64,000 nucleotides of DNA from Xenorhabdus szentirmaii DSM 16338 (lineage in GTDB: Bacteria > Pseudomonadota > Gammaproteobacteria > Enterobacterales > Enterobacteriaceae), in assembly GCF_002632585.1 (NCBI RefSeq), contig NZ_NIBV01000002.1:1878561-1942560 (forward strand). Reading direction: 5' to 3'. How positions within the stretch are numbered: position 1 is the first letter of the stretch; each line of letters begins with the position of its first letter. The position numbers were made by a program, and so were the translations under genes. Positions 8,884 to 18,265 of this stretch are shown here, piece after piece. Under the pieces are notes generated by a model that saw only the letters and a program-made list of their open reading frames with translations, was not told the DNA's origin and made no database searches.

Positions 8884-11424
8884 CTATTCGCAATTCAGAT
8901 TCAGCGTGTAAACACCAGATTGAGGTTTTTTTGGCGGCAGAATGTAATTGACCGTGCAGGTTTTCGTCTCCGACGAACCCCATTTGGCGTTTAGCCTTCC
9001 CTTGTCCGGTAGCGCCGTGAGATAAACCTGCCCTTCATTACTGACAATCGCGTCAGCTTTTTTATCAATCCCATTCAGTTGCTCTGGTGTCACTTTCGCG
9101 CCAAACGGCACCGGCTTACCCTGATGAGTCAGATACATCAACACCCTGTTTCCTTTTCGGGCCTGAAAATCAGCCAAAACAAGCGCCCCCTTTGTTGGTA
9201 TAACAGACCGTGTATTCACATCAATATCAATATCATCAGAGAATGAATGTGGCTCTAATGCCACTCGGTTTTTACGATAATGACTGACATATGGCACAAC
9301 CGCATGACCACTTCCGTCAGTCGCAATAGCCGCATTATTTGCAATCTTGATCCCTTCCGCTCCTTTTGCCCGTACCAACACCGCCGTTTCCCCCAATTCC
9401 TGAGATAACGTCACGCCATAAGGGTGAATAACCGCACTTCCGCTAATACCGTAATTTAATTGCCTGCTTTGATGTTGCTTACTGTGGAATTGATCGTTAT
9501 AACTGACATAAATCTGACCATACGAACCTTTATATTCTCCCCGGATATTACTGCTCATGCCTTGACCTTGGTTGCCGTATCCCTGCTGTACAAAGTAAAA
9601 GAGGTTATTGTCCTCCAATGCCGTCCCCGCAAGACTGACCTGCTGTACAACCCGATTGTTTCTATTGATATTGATGCCATAACTTGCCCAGCTTTTTTTC
9701 AGCCAGCGATCAAGTGGAATATGAACCTTGAATGCAAACATTTGTTCATGTCCGGCAGAATGGGGGCGCAAATTATAGGAATAGTCCACCCCATAATTGA
9801 TACCTTGGTGGCTAATGTTATAAGTGGCATTAATTGAGCGGTTATAACCTTTCTGAATCCAGTGATTTTGCTGTGATGCGATAATAGAAAGCTGTCCGAA
9901 ATCCCCCAGGGTCTGGCTGACTTGCAATTGCAATTTGCTTTTTTCATTAGAATGTTCAAAAAGCTGGCCGGTGTATCCTATGCGGTTGGCTTCAGCAAAG
10001 TCATGAAAACCTTCTGTCAGATAACGATAATTCGTCAACAAGAAATAAGTGCCTGTCAGTGAAAAATTTTTCGCATATCGTATTCGATAGGCCTGCCCTG
10101 ATGATTTTTGGTTTAATGGCAGATCTGTTCTGGCATAAGTCGCATCAAAAGAAACCGAACCTAAGTTGCCCAAATCCACGCCAGAACCCAACAAAGCAGA
10201 ATAATAATCATGGGATAAGATTGTGCCGCCATAGGCTGTAAGCCGATTGTGCAAACCATATATTAACGTTCCCTGTGAAAAATAGGGCTTGCGGGTATTG
10301 CGGCTGATCGAACGGTAACGCCCCAGGGCGAGTGAATATCTGAGGCTTCCCTCACGTAACATTGTCGGTTCAACAGAAAATGGCTGAGTAAATTTTCTCT
10401 CGCGCCCATCGGCTTCTTTGATAACAATCTCTAAATCACCACTGGATATGGTGGGATAAAGATCTTTAATTTCAAATGCGCCCGGAGGAACATAAGTTTG
10501 GTAAATCACATAGCCATTCTGTTTTATTGTCACTTGTGCATTACTTTGGGCAATGCCACGTACAATCGGTGCAAACCCTTTCTGACTATCCGGCAGCATA
10601 TTCTCATCAGATGCCAGTTGAACTCCACGGAACTCAATGCCATCAAATAAAGTACCGGATGTAAAATTATCCCCTAAAACTAACTGCCCCTTGAGAGAAT
10701 GGATATCACGCTGCAAATAGGTGCTGATACTTTTCCATTGATGGCCTTGATCAGAATAAATGGCGTTATTGCGTAAACGCCAGGCCTGCCAGTTCGCTCC
10801 AGATTTCAGATTCAAATAATTATTCCGTGTCGTTTTCTGGTTATCAGACCAATTTGTTGCACCGTTATAGATGTAATTAAGCAAAAATGCATTGACTCCG
10901 TAATCCCATAATTCAGGAGAAACATAATCTTTAGGCTGATAAGACAAATCAGCCTGCGGAATACTGATATTCAACCGTTGCTGATTAAAATCAAAATCGG
11001 TACTGGCAGACGGAATATATTGACTGATATCCGTGATCACTGTTTCTGAAGGTAACGCTGCCAATGAAGGAATAGAATCAACCCTGACGCCCATTTCGCG
11101 CCACTGCCTGATGGTTATCTCTGGTTGTAACCGGCCATTTTTTAAAATAAAAACAATATTTTTTTTGTCTGTATTCCTTGTGTTTAAATAGATATCCACC
11201 CAGTATTTTCCGGGTAACTGATGACCCTCATTAAACGCTGAGAGATCAATATCCTCAGGCAGAATACCGCCGATTTTCAACGCATGGATATTGAACTTAT
11301 TTTCTGCATTTGCTGTTAAATGATAAAAAAAATGCCCCGCAACAACGAATGCAAAAAATAAGAACCGACAACATCTACCACGATATACCCATTCGATAGA
11401 TTTATACCTGATATGTTTTGACAT
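8884..11424 (-). CDS. Fimbrial outer-membrane usher (FimD/PapC family)
   Basis: Outer-membrane 24-strand usher that secretes and orders pilus subunits delivered by the periplasmic chaperone. After a signal peptide (to about residue 40, TANAEN) comes the N-terminal chaperone-binding domain (FNIHALKIGG, then DLSAFNEGHQLPGKYWVDIY), the barrel with plug (GDNFTSGTLFDGIEFRGVQL, then GFAPIVRGIAQSNAQVTI, both hallmark usher blocks) and C-terminal domains ending with the conserved Cys pair region (KTCTVNY...LNLNCE). Full length at 846 residues, no frameshift. It lies between chaperone (63-nt gap) and adhesin (12-nt gap). Confidence 0.93.
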   Translation of the reverse strand: MSKHIRYKSIEWVYRGRCCRFLFFAFVVAGHFFYHLTANAENKFNIHALKIGGILPEDIDLSAFNEGHQLPGKYWVDIYLNTRNTDKKNIVFILKNGRLQPEITIRQWREMGVRVDSIPSLAALPSETVITDISQYIPSASTDFDFNQQRLNISIPQADLSYQPKDYVSPELWDYGVNAFLLNYIYNGATNWSDNQKTTRNNYLNLKSGANWQAWRLRNNAIYSDQGHQWKSISTYLQRDIHSLKGQLVLGDNFTSGTLFDGIEFRGVQLASDENMLPDSQKGFAPIVRGIAQSNAQVTIKQNGYVIYQTYVPPGAFEIKDLYPTISSGDLEIVIKEADGRERKFTQPFSVEPTMLREGSLRYSLALGRYRSISRNTRKPYFSQGTLIYGLHNRLTAYGGTILSHDYYSALLGSGVDLGNLGSVSFDATYARTDLPLNQKSSGQAYRIRYAKNFSLTGTYFLLTNYRYLTEGFHDFAEANRIGYTGQLFEHSNEKSKLQLQVSQTLGDFGQLSIIASQQNHWIQKGYNRSINATYNISHQGINYGVDYSYNLRPHSAGHEQMFAFKVHIPLDRWLKKSWASYGININRNNRVVQQVSLAGTALEDNNLFYFVQQGYGNQGQGMSSNIRGEYKGSYGQIYVSYNDQFHSKQHQSRQLNYGISGSAVIHPYGVTLSQELGETAVLVRAKGAEGIKIANNAAIATDGSGHAVVPYVSHYRKNRVALEPHSFSDDIDIDVNTRSVIPTKGALVLADFQARKGNRVLMYLTHQGKPVPFGAKVTPEQLNGIDKKADAIVSNEGQVYLTALPDKGRLNAKWGSSETKTCTVNYILPPKKPQSGVYTLNLNCE

Positions 11425-11487
11425 ATTTAAACTTATAAAAATAGAATTAAGTAAACCTATAAAAAAGACAAATGCCCTTATTAGACG

Positions 11488-12180
11488 TTAGACACCAATC
11501 TGGATATTTGCAGTCTCTGCCTGTGTTGTACCACCATAATCATTGATGACTTTCCAACTCACTTTTTTGGCATTTTTCAGTGGCAAAGGCCAGCTCATTT
11601 GACCAAAAGGTTTTATCATTCCTGCCTGTTTAATATCATGATCATCAACATTGAGAGAGGAAAATGAAATAAAATAAGGTGTCGGGTTTTCTGCTATCAA
11701 TAACCCATTATTTTGCTTGAACTTAAGTAGCTTATGCGCAATGTCAGCATCCTTTTTAAGTTGATCTGGACGATAGAATAATTTCAGCTTTGAATTGACG
11801 ACAATATACAACTGATTGGTATTTTCATTTAAATCAAATGACCCCGGAATTGTCTTGATATTGAGCCAAAGCAATGATTCCCTGTCCAAAGGCAAGTCAT
11901 TGCCCACTCTCACAATACGTAGAATATTTTCGTTGTTAGCTGACAGTTTAAATAAAGGCGGTGTAACAATAAAAGGTGTTTTTGTTTTATTATTATCATC
12001 CTGAATCCAACTCTGAATTAAATAATCCACGTCTTTTTCAGGATTGCTGATCGAAATCGACACTTCTTTTTTGTTACTCAAATAGATAACTCGGGTTCCG
12101 CCAATAACAACACCGGCAATAGAAAAATTGCAACATAAAAAATATAAAAAAACAAAAGATAATATACGGTAACGAGACAC
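11488..12180 (-). CDS. Periplasmic fimbrial chaperone (PapD family)
   Basis: Immunoglobulin-fold chaperone that donates a strand to pilin subunits in the periplasm. Family motifs present: GTRVIYLSNKKEVSISISN (F1-G1 region start), PPLFKLSANNENILRI and DRESLLWLNIKTIP. The frame is open to ATG 12234, but GTG 12180 is preferred: GGAG sits 8 nt upstream and the product then begins with a clean signal peptide (MSRYRILSFVFLYFLCCNFS, cleaved before GVVIGG). This gives 230 residues. Second gene of the fimbrial operon. Confidence 0.9.
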   Translation of the reverse strand: MSRYRILSFVFLYFLCCNFSIAGVVIGGTRVIYLSNKKEVSISISNPEKDVDYLIQSWIQDDNNKTKTPFIVTPPLFKLSANNENILRIVRVGNDLPLDRESLLWLNIKTIPGSFDLNENTNQLYIVVNSKLKLFYRPDQLKKDADIAHKLLKFKQNNGLLIAENPTPYFISFSSLNVDDHDIKQAGMIKPFGQMSWPLPLKNAKKVSWKVINDYGGTTQAETANIQIGV

Positions 12181-12272
12181 GACTGTTTCTCCGCCAAAGA
12201 TCATTGGCCATATTAAGTTGAATAACCTGAGCATCCCTGCTAGGTTTTTCTGATTTAAAAAATACTGAAAGA

Positions 12273-12803
12273 TTAGTTATAAACCACAGTAAAATTAGTT
12301 ACGGCATTTGCAGAGCCCGGTCCAACTTTATCTTTTGTTGCGACATATTTGGCAACAAATCTCAACTCTTGCTCCGCTCCCAGGTGAAGTGGGCTTTTGC
12401 TTGAATCTCCCGCGACAGAAACCCGGGTCTGAGTATCTTCTTCATAAATTCCAATGGCAACTCCCGTTGCGGCATTACTTACTTTAGTTAACGCCAAAAG
12501 CTCTCTGTTATGAGAATCACTCGGACCATCAAATCTAATTGTCACATTCTTTTCTTTCATCTCTGCTGGGCAATCAACCAATTTTATTTGGAATCTTCTT
12601 GGTGATGCAGTGTCATTTACCTTTTTAAATGCTCCCACACTAACCGCTTCCATATCCACAGTTTGATCAGCAGAGTCTCCATGAACCTTACAAGCATTCT
12701 GTATTACTTCTCCTTCAAATCTAATTACTCCATCCGCCGAATTTGCAGTGGCAGCAAATAAAGACGTTACAAAAAGAGAAGAAATAAGCAGCTTAGATTT
12801 CAT
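12273..12803 (-). CDS. Major fimbrial subunit (type 1 pilin family)
   Basis: Structural pilin. Signal peptide (MKSKLLISSLFVTSLFAATANS) then the mature domain with the usual Cys pair (NACKVHG ... LVDCPAE), a DGVIRFEGEVI first strand and the C-terminal assembly motif ending TNFTVVYN. I use ATG 12803 rather than ATG 12818, because GGGG lies 9 nt before the inner ATG while the outer one has no ribosome site. First gene of the four-gene operon, 92 nt before the chaperone. Its long AT-rich leader is described separately. Confidence 0.88.
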   Translation of the reverse strand: MKSKLLISSLFVTSLFAATANSADGVIRFEGEVIQNACKVHGDSADQTVDMEAVSVGAFKKVNDTASPRRFQIKLVDCPAEMKEKNVTIRFDGPSDSHNRELLALTKVSNAATGVAIGIYEEDTQTRVSVAGDSSKSPLHLGAEQELRFVAKYVATKDKVGPGSANAVTNFTVVYN

Positions 12804-12818
12804 TAAATTAAACCCCAT

Positions 12819-13520
12819 TAGTCAATATATATAAAACATCCCTTCGCCTAATGACAGACGATAAGGAAAGCTAGTTAATTAATCGATAGACCGTTTCAAC
12901 GTCAAATATCACGCATCTACAGCAGTTGCCTTTAAATTTAAAAAAACAAGTTTACGTCCCCTACGTGGCATGTAATGGGGTCGTTCTCGTTTCTTAAATA
13001 AGGCAAGATCATAATAGCGATAATATCGTATAGATCAACATAATGGTTTGTGTATTTTTCATATTCGGAACTTTATACTATTATTTTCCTAAATGTTTAC
13101 TAAATGACATTATATGATGATGTAATTGATAGATATCATGCTAAAAAATCATAAATAAAAAAATAATATATAATTAGCATGCTAATAATTAGTGTCAATC
13201 ATGACTTTTACTTTTGTTTTTTTAACCCAACTAAATGATCAATATAGTTATTTCATTGTCGCCATCAAATTTTAAAAGTAATTTTTTCCACAGGAATTCA
13301 GTGAAATAAGAATGGAATAAGCACAATGTAAATCGAGGTAATTAAATTGAATCAAAAAGGAAATGAGCAGAAATAACATTAATTGAGGATTAAATAGACA
13401 ATATGACTGTCTATTAAAATTAAGAATAAGATTATAGTAATTATAAAAAAATTATTTTTCACATAAATAACGTATTCATATGCAATGCACTCTTTATTCA
13501 TTCAAACTTTCAGGACAAGA
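12819..13520. promoter_or_regulatory. AT-rich fimbrial control region with two dyads
   Basis: About 700 bp with no credible gene. It holds a perfect 14-bp palindrome ATTAGCATGCTAAT (13173-13186) and an 8-bp dyad AATAGACA/TGTCTATT with 7-nt spacer (13393-13415). Both could be operators. I looked for an invertible fimbrial switch (long flanking inverted repeats plus a recombinase gene) and found neither. The extreme AT content fits H-NS-type silencing, which is inference. Confidence 0.4.
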
Positions 13521-13559
13521 TTTCAGGCTGCATCTTTACCAAAAAATTGCAGCCTGAAA
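13521..13559 (-). terminator. Hairpin after menF
   Basis: Perfect 12-bp stem (TTTCAGGCTGCA 13521-13532, TGCAGCCTGAAA 13548-13559), 15-nt loop, starting about 6 nt after the menF stop. No long T tract follows, so it may stabilise the 3' end rather than act as a classical terminator. Confidence 0.5.
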
Positions 13560-13564
13560 ATCAC

Positions 13565-14902
13565 TCATTCATCAATCCTGTTCGTGAGTAATGTTCGCAA
13601 ACCTGCTGCCTTATTTTCTATTTCAATCCACTCTTGTTCCGGATCAGAACCAGAAACAATCCCCGCCCCTGCATATAGTGATAACAAGTCATTATTAATA
13701 TGCGCACAACGCAGTGAAACCGCGAACTCACTCTCTTCCAGACATAAATATCCTGCCGAACCCGCATACCATTCACGGTTAAAAGGTTCATGTTCTGCCA
13801 AAAATTGCCGGGCAGCATCGCGGGGCAAACCCGCAACCGCCGCGGTTGGCTGCAAGCGACGCAGGCAATCACTATCACAGGCCTGTGTCAATACCCCATG
13901 AATGGGTCTGCGCAAATGCTGAACTTTCCTCAGGCGGATCACATCAGGAGGAGAAACATCCACGCGAGACACTCCTCCCTGCAAACGCTGACAAATATCA
14001 TCCACAACAATCAAATTTTCATGCTGGTTCTTTTTATCTTCCAATAACCATTTCGCCAACGCTTCTGCCTGATGATCATCTTCAGAATTGACGACAGTAC
14101 CGGCCAGCGCTTCAGTATAAAACTGCAATTTTTTCCGGTGATAAAGCCGCTCTGGTGTGGAAGCAACAAAAGCATGGTAAGGGCCAAAGGCAAGCATGAA
14201 ATGATAACAACGATGATTGACCTGACGGCTGGTCGCCATAAATTGTGCGGCCTGCAAGGGTGAGTTTAATCTCAGCTCACTCTTCCTTGCCATGACAACT
14301 TTCTCCATTTTGTTCTGCTCAATAGCATCCAATGCGGTTTTCAACAGAATATTCCACTGTGCAGATTCCGGTATATGAGTGGCCTTCAAGATAGCTGTCT
14401 GCAAGGGTAAAAAAGAGTCGGGGGGCAAAAGCTGGTTGAGAAATTGGCAAGCGTTTTCAATGTCTGCTTTTCCATCAATATTAATGTATAAACGATTTTC
14501 CCCCTGATGGCGACGCATTTCCAATCTTGGCAAAAACAGATAACTTTCCCCGCCAATCACGTCTCCGTGCTGCGCCATGACAACTTTGTCCCATGCATTT
14601 AACCCCCACATACGCATTTGCGGAAATTGGCCATGTTGCCGCAGAAACTGCTCTGCATCAGTAACATTGCTGAATAACCGAATTTTTCCACAAGCAACGA
14701 CTTCTTCATGGCCATCTCTATGCTGCCAATAAAATTGTGGGTAGTGCTGCTGGGTCGCGAGCCATTCTAACCAATGAGCATTGTTGCCCGCCGGTAATGC
14801 AAAGGAAAATGATTGGATGCCAACTTCGCTAATATTTTCTCGATTAAGATATTCGCATACATTAGCGATGATACCGGCAATGTGGTTCACTTCTTTCCCC
14901 AT
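13565..14902 (-). CDS. menF: Isochorismate synthase MenF
   Basis: Chorismate-utilising enzyme making isochorismate for menaquinone, first step of the pathway. The conserved C-terminal block is present: VMARKSELRL, FASTPERLYHR-type motif, EALAGTVV, KNQHENLIVVDDI and the GYLCLEESEFAVSLRCA / YAGAGIVSGSDPEQEW segments with the Mg-binding acidic residues. ATG 14902 (445 residues) is chosen over TTG 14908. E. coli MenF is 431. It is separated from menD by the whole fimbrial operon, instead of adjoining it. Alternative identity as EntC-type siderophore isochorismate synthase is less likely given the N-terminus and locus. Confidence 0.88.
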   Translation of the reverse strand: MGKEVNHIAGIIANVCEYLNRENISEVGIQSFSFALPAGNNAHWLEWLATQQHYPQFYWQHRDGHEEVVACGKIRLFSNVTDAEQFLRQHGQFPQMRMWGLNAWDKVVMAQHGDVIGGESYLFLPRLEMRRHQGENRLYINIDGKADIENACQFLNQLLPPDSFLPLQTAILKATHIPESAQWNILLKTALDAIEQNKMEKVVMARKSELRLNSPLQAAQFMATSRQVNHRCYHFMLAFGPYHAFVASTPERLYHRKKLQFYTEALAGTVVNSEDDHQAEALAKWLLEDKKNQHENLIVVDDICQRLQGGVSRVDVSPPDVIRLRKVQHLRRPIHGVLTQACDSDCLRRLQPTAAVAGLPRDAARQFLAEHEPFNREWYAGSAGYLCLEESEFAVSLRCAHINNDLLSLYAGAGIVSGSDPEQEWIEIENKAAGLRTLLTNRIDE

Positions 14903-15578
14903 TAACAACTTGATAAAAAAACAGAATTATACGAGCCATTGAGAATTATGAAAGCACTTATGCCGTTCGCCTTTCAAGTTTGCGGCATTACTGCCTGTAC
15001 TCCCTACGGTCAGCGTTTTCATTAACATACGCAATCTACACTCCCAGAAATATGTTCCCTCACTGCTGCACTGCACCTTGAGATCCAATGGGTATAAGAA
15101 CCGATCCCAAGAAGCGGGGATCGTGGTCTGCAACAATACCCGCAATCGTTTTTCAAAAATGCTTTATCTCCGTTTTCTTCCGGGTAGGTAAGAGAAATTC
15201 CGCCTTAAGTTGTTCTGGGGTTATCATGAGAGGCTCATCAGGAATAATGAGATGACCCATCTTGCTTTTATTTGTTTTTATTTTCTTTTATTATTATCAC
15301 CCTGTATTAATGTGATTAGAATATTCCCTACCGTATTTTCTGATAAAGAGACAGATGTCATCATCTATTCTCATCACCTTTCAAGTTGCTACTTTTTGTT
15401 GGCTGCATTTTTAAATCCATAGGACATGATTGTAAATCACCTTATATAACATTTTATTCAGTAAGATATAAAGGTCATTCACAAGATGATGGTCTGATTT
15501 AGCCTTCCTGAAATTAAACCGGCTCTGGGCAATATAAACAAATTATTCCATATATATTATTATGGGCGTTATTTAGGC
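14903..15578. repeat. Intergenic region with degenerate repeat copies
   Basis: No credible gene between menF and the KASIII-like gene. Two degenerate copies of a CCTTTCAAGTTTGC-type element are visible: about 14970-15000 (GCCTTTCAAGTTTGCGGC) and about 15376-15412 (CACCTTTCAAGTTGCTAC followed by GTTGGCTGC). A hairpin CGATCCC/GGGATCG (15102-15108, 15117-15123) lies in between and may end transcription of the biosynthetic operon. The element resembles dispersed intergenic repeats of enteric genomes. Confidence 0.4.
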
Positions 15579-16604
15579 TTATACCTTGTCATATTGAAAA
15601 ATAGCAGCCCCCCATTTTAGCCCAGTAGAAATGGTACTCATAATAATATCATCACCGAGTTGAATATCGCCCTTATCAATCAGCATTTTCAATGAAATAA
15701 GCAAATCAGGGCATCCAATATGCCCCAACTCAGGGACCAAACTCAAATTACTTCTTTCTGGTACAATACCCATTTTTCTGCAAAGACTCTTAATACTTTG
15801 TTCACCTTCCAATGTTTGTAATAAGAATGGTGAGTTCAGAGGGCGATCAACTTGGGCCATAACTCTTTTAATAATTTTGATCGTGTTATCCTCGCGTAAG
15901 GCCAGAAATGCCTTTAGATCATCAGAGGTAAACTTATAAATATCCATGACTCGTTCACGGCCTAATTTGTCATGACGAACATCATATCCTTCTGGTCGCA
16001 CAGGTTGGCAACCACCACCATACTCGATTCGCATCATATCAACATAGCGGCAATCGGACATGTCATCTCCGGCAAGGTAATGCAATGTCGGTGAAGATGT
16101 TTGCCAGTCATCAGAAGCAACAACAGCAACAGCAGCACCATCACTCAAAGCCGCATTCATCATACCAAATCTGTCTTGGTGCACCTCACTAACACGCTGA
16201 GCAACAACGACTAACCCCACTTTTCCGGGAGGCAGCCTTTTGGCCTGCGATGCGGCGTGGAACCAAACGCTGATGCTGCTCCCACATCCTTCAACCAAAT
16301 TCACAGTACGAATGTCAGAACATTGCAGTTCTGCACCAACCTGACAGGAGAAGTCAATACCAATGTAATCTGGCACACCAGAATGCCCTGCTATAATAAA
16401 ATGAATATCTTTAGTCTGAATCCCCGTACCGGAAAGTGCCTTATGTGCAGCTGCTGACGCCATTTCCCGAATACTGCTGGGATCAATCCAAAATTGGTTA
16501 TAACCCGCATACTTTATGGTTTCTATCTGTACTTTATTAGGGTGTTCAACCTCGTTAATACATGCAGGCCGGGGTAAGTGATAACCTATATTTAAAATTT
16601 TCAT
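15579..16604 (-). CDS. KASIII-like acyltransferase (FabH/CerJ type)
   Basis: Thiolase-fold protein of the 3-oxoacyl-ACP synthase III class, 341 residues from ATG 16604 (TTG 16616 is an alternative). The nucleophile is kept: Cys107 in VNLVEGCGSSISVW, at the FabH position. The C-terminal fold (GDDIIMSTISTGLKWGAAIF) matches FabH EAFGGGFTWGSALV. The catalytic His of HQAN is absent (LLQTLEGEQS there) and FabH Asn274 aligns with His in ELGHIGCPD. This pattern suits an acyl transfer (ester or amide bond) rather than decarboxylative condensation; family members such as CerJ, and the KASIII of benzoxazole clusters, do so. Last gene of the operon, 136 nt after the ligase. Substrate unknown. Confidence 0.75.
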   Translation of the reverse strand: MKILNIGYHLPRPACINEVEHPNKVQIETIKYAGYNQFWIDPSSIREMASAAAHKALSGTGIQTKDIHFIIAGHSGVPDYIGIDFSCQVGAELQCSDIRTVNLVEGCGSSISVWFHAASQAKRLPPGKVGLVVVAQRVSEVHQDRFGMMNAALSDGAAVAVVASDDWQTSSPTLHYLAGDDMSDCRYVDMMRIEYGGGCQPVRPEGYDVRHDKLGRERVMDIYKFTSDDLKAFLALREDNTIKIIKRVMAQVDRPLNSPFLLQTLEGEQSIKSLCRKMGIVPERSNLSLVPELGHIGCPDLLISLKMLIDKGDIQLGDDIIMSTISTGLKWGAAIFQYDKV

Positions 16605-16740
16605 TTTTGTTTTCAATTTCCTTAAATTACTCGCATTAATTCAATAATCGGTCCGGAACATAGGATGGATATTTAATCACTTTTGCATTTTATTAATCCA
16701 AATCGCCTGAGCTACGCTAATTGTAAATATTGTTGTGTCA

Positions 16741-18066
16741 TCATAGATTCGAATTCCTCTTATCTCTAATACGAGCATGTTTCCAGGAAATATAGGCTCC
16801 AGTCTCTGTTCTTGGATCTAACTGTTCCACTAAATGTAGCCTGACTGGAACATTAAAATGTTCTTCCATCTGCTTTTGAATTTGAATAACTGAACGACCC
16901 CCAATATGAGCAATCATCGATATTTCCATCTCATCAGCACCTTTACTTGTTTCCAAAACTGTAACCTGATATCCCCAAACCCTTTCAGCAGCCATTAAAA
17001 TAGTAGATTCGATTGATGAAGGCAGAATCAAGCGGCCACCAAGAGCCATGACATCATTAATTCGACCAAATACTTTCAAGCAACGGGACGGGCTACCACA
17101 TCCGCAAGTTTCTGGTGATTGAAGGCGAGCTAAGTCACCTGTACGAAACCGAATTAATGGCTTAGCACCAGGTACTAGCATTGTTAGGCACAATTCTCCA
17201 ACATCATCATCCAATCCGGAAACTGGGAGAATTTCTGCAAGATAATTTGTCTCTGAAAGATGTAGATTACCTTTTGAACAACCTGTCGCGATTGCATGTG
17301 CTTCTTGTGAACCATACAGGCCATGGGTACAGTGTGCATTCCAGATACGGGAAATATTCAAAAGCATTTCGGGCGTGCATAATTCTCCAAGAACAAAAAT
17401 CTGCTCCACTGACGTTTTTTGAGGATCAATCCCAAGGCTGATATAAAGGCGGGCTAACGCAAGTGCGATTGCCGGAGAGCATATTAGTGAACGAACCCCA
17501 AGATCAGTAATCAGTCTGGACGCTTTATCCAAGCCAACTCGTGGGCTTTCTGGCCACAATCGTACAAAAGGAATGCCCAAATTCCTGCAAATCTCACCAT
17601 AGGTATCCCCAAATGCATACAACTCTGATGGCCCCATAATAGCAGTAAGAGCGTGCATCGCACCGAACGTTGATTGATATATATCTGCGGTAGCTTTTTG
17701 AACATAGGCGCCACTCGTTTCAACATCAATTGATGCTCGCGGGCACGGTGTTGGCTGCCCAGTGGTTCCTGTCGTTTCATAATACATCGCTATTTCGTTG
17801 AACGGGACGCAGCAAACGGCCGTTCCTGCAGAACGAAGGTTATCTTTAGTCGTAAAAGGAATACCGTTAAGGCTCTTGAATAAACTCAAAGAACCTTTCC
17901 CGGTATCTAGATGCTTGCGATAAAATGATGAGTGTTCCGCGACGTACCTCAGTATTTCTTGTGCTCGTACCTCATTTTGTTGATGTAGGCACTGGGGTTT
18001 TATGTGCCCATTCAGGTATGCAGTAACATATTCAAGCCATTCCCGGTGTAATTGCTTATGAGTCAT
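16741..18066 (-). CDS. PaaK-type acyl-CoA/acyl-adenylate ligase
   Basis: Adenylate-forming enzyme of the phenylacetate-CoA ligase family, 441 residues. Motifs in order: YYETTGTTGQPTPCP P-loop (about 92-106), GLYGSQEAHAIATGC (about 245), IRFRTGDLARL (about 300), a Cys cluster CGCGSPSRC (about 315) and GRINDVMALGG (about 328). ATG 18066 has a perfect AAGGAG at 6 nt and overlaps the stop of the small carrier-like ORF as ATGA; the frame is open further upstream but without a ribosome site. It probably activates an aromatic or other carboxylic acid and passes it to CoA or a carrier protein, for the KASIII-like partner. Substrate not predictable by eye. Confidence 0.8.
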   Translation of the reverse strand: MTHKQLHREWLEYVTAYLNGHIKPQCLHQQNEVRAQEILRYVAEHSSFYRKHLDTGKGSLSLFKSLNGIPFTTKDNLRSAGTAVCCVPFNEIAMYYETTGTTGQPTPCPRASIDVETSGAYVQKATADIYQSTFGAMHALTAIMGPSELYAFGDTYGEICRNLGIPFVRLWPESPRVGLDKASRLITDLGVRSLICSPAIALALARLYISLGIDPQKTSVEQIFVLGELCTPEMLLNISRIWNAHCTHGLYGSQEAHAIATGCSKGNLHLSETNYLAEILPVSGLDDDVGELCLTMLVPGAKPLIRFRTGDLARLQSPETCGCGSPSRCLKVFGRINDVMALGGRLILPSSIESTILMAAERVWGYQVTVLETSKGADEMEISMIAHIGGRSVIQIQKQMEEHFNVPVRLHLVEQLDPRTETGAYISWKHARIRDKRNSNL

Positions 18067-18218
18067 GGAAGACTCCTTTCTGCAATTTGTTCTGCACATT
18101 CACGGATAGACCCAGTCAGCATAATGCGCTCGAGTGGAATTGAGAGTTCAGGCCAGCACCCTAATTCTATTTTCATATGAATCAATGAATTACCTCCATT
18201 CCCTATAAATTTCAGCAA
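18063..18218 (-). CDS. Short carrier-protein-like ORF (GGNSL motif)
   Basis: Open frame on the minus strand between the A-T enzyme and the ligase, in a different frame from both. From TTG 18218 it reads LLKFIGNGGNSLIHMKIELG and continues with SIPLERIMLTGSIRECAEQIAER. The GGNSL with Phe five residues before it and the following helices fit the phosphopantetheine site of an NRPS/ACP carrier domain. Helix 1 is short or missing: the frame is open only to 18248 (stop at 18249-18251). An overlapping frame from ATG 18257 encodes a helix (NKLLRSAQLAEIYREW), so a one-base frameshift may have split an ordinary carrier gene. Its stop overlaps the ligase start (ATGA), implying coupled translation. Confidence 0.42.
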   Translation of the reverse strand: MLKFIGNGGNSLIHMKIELGCWPELSIPLERIMLTGSIRECAEQIAERSLP

Positions 18219-18265
18219 GTTGGGCTGAGCGTAAAAGTTTGTTGCCGTTCATCATCGGACAGATG

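Noticed and set aside
12819..13520. Invertible fimbrial promoter switch
   Set aside because: No pair of long flanking inverted repeats and no tyrosine recombinase gene in the neighbourhood.
15252..15422. Plus-strand hydrophobic 56-codon frame between menF and the KASIII-like gene
   Set aside because: Overlaps a degenerate intergenic repeat, lacks a Shine-Dalgarno and has biased F/L composition expected from AT-rich noncoding DNA.
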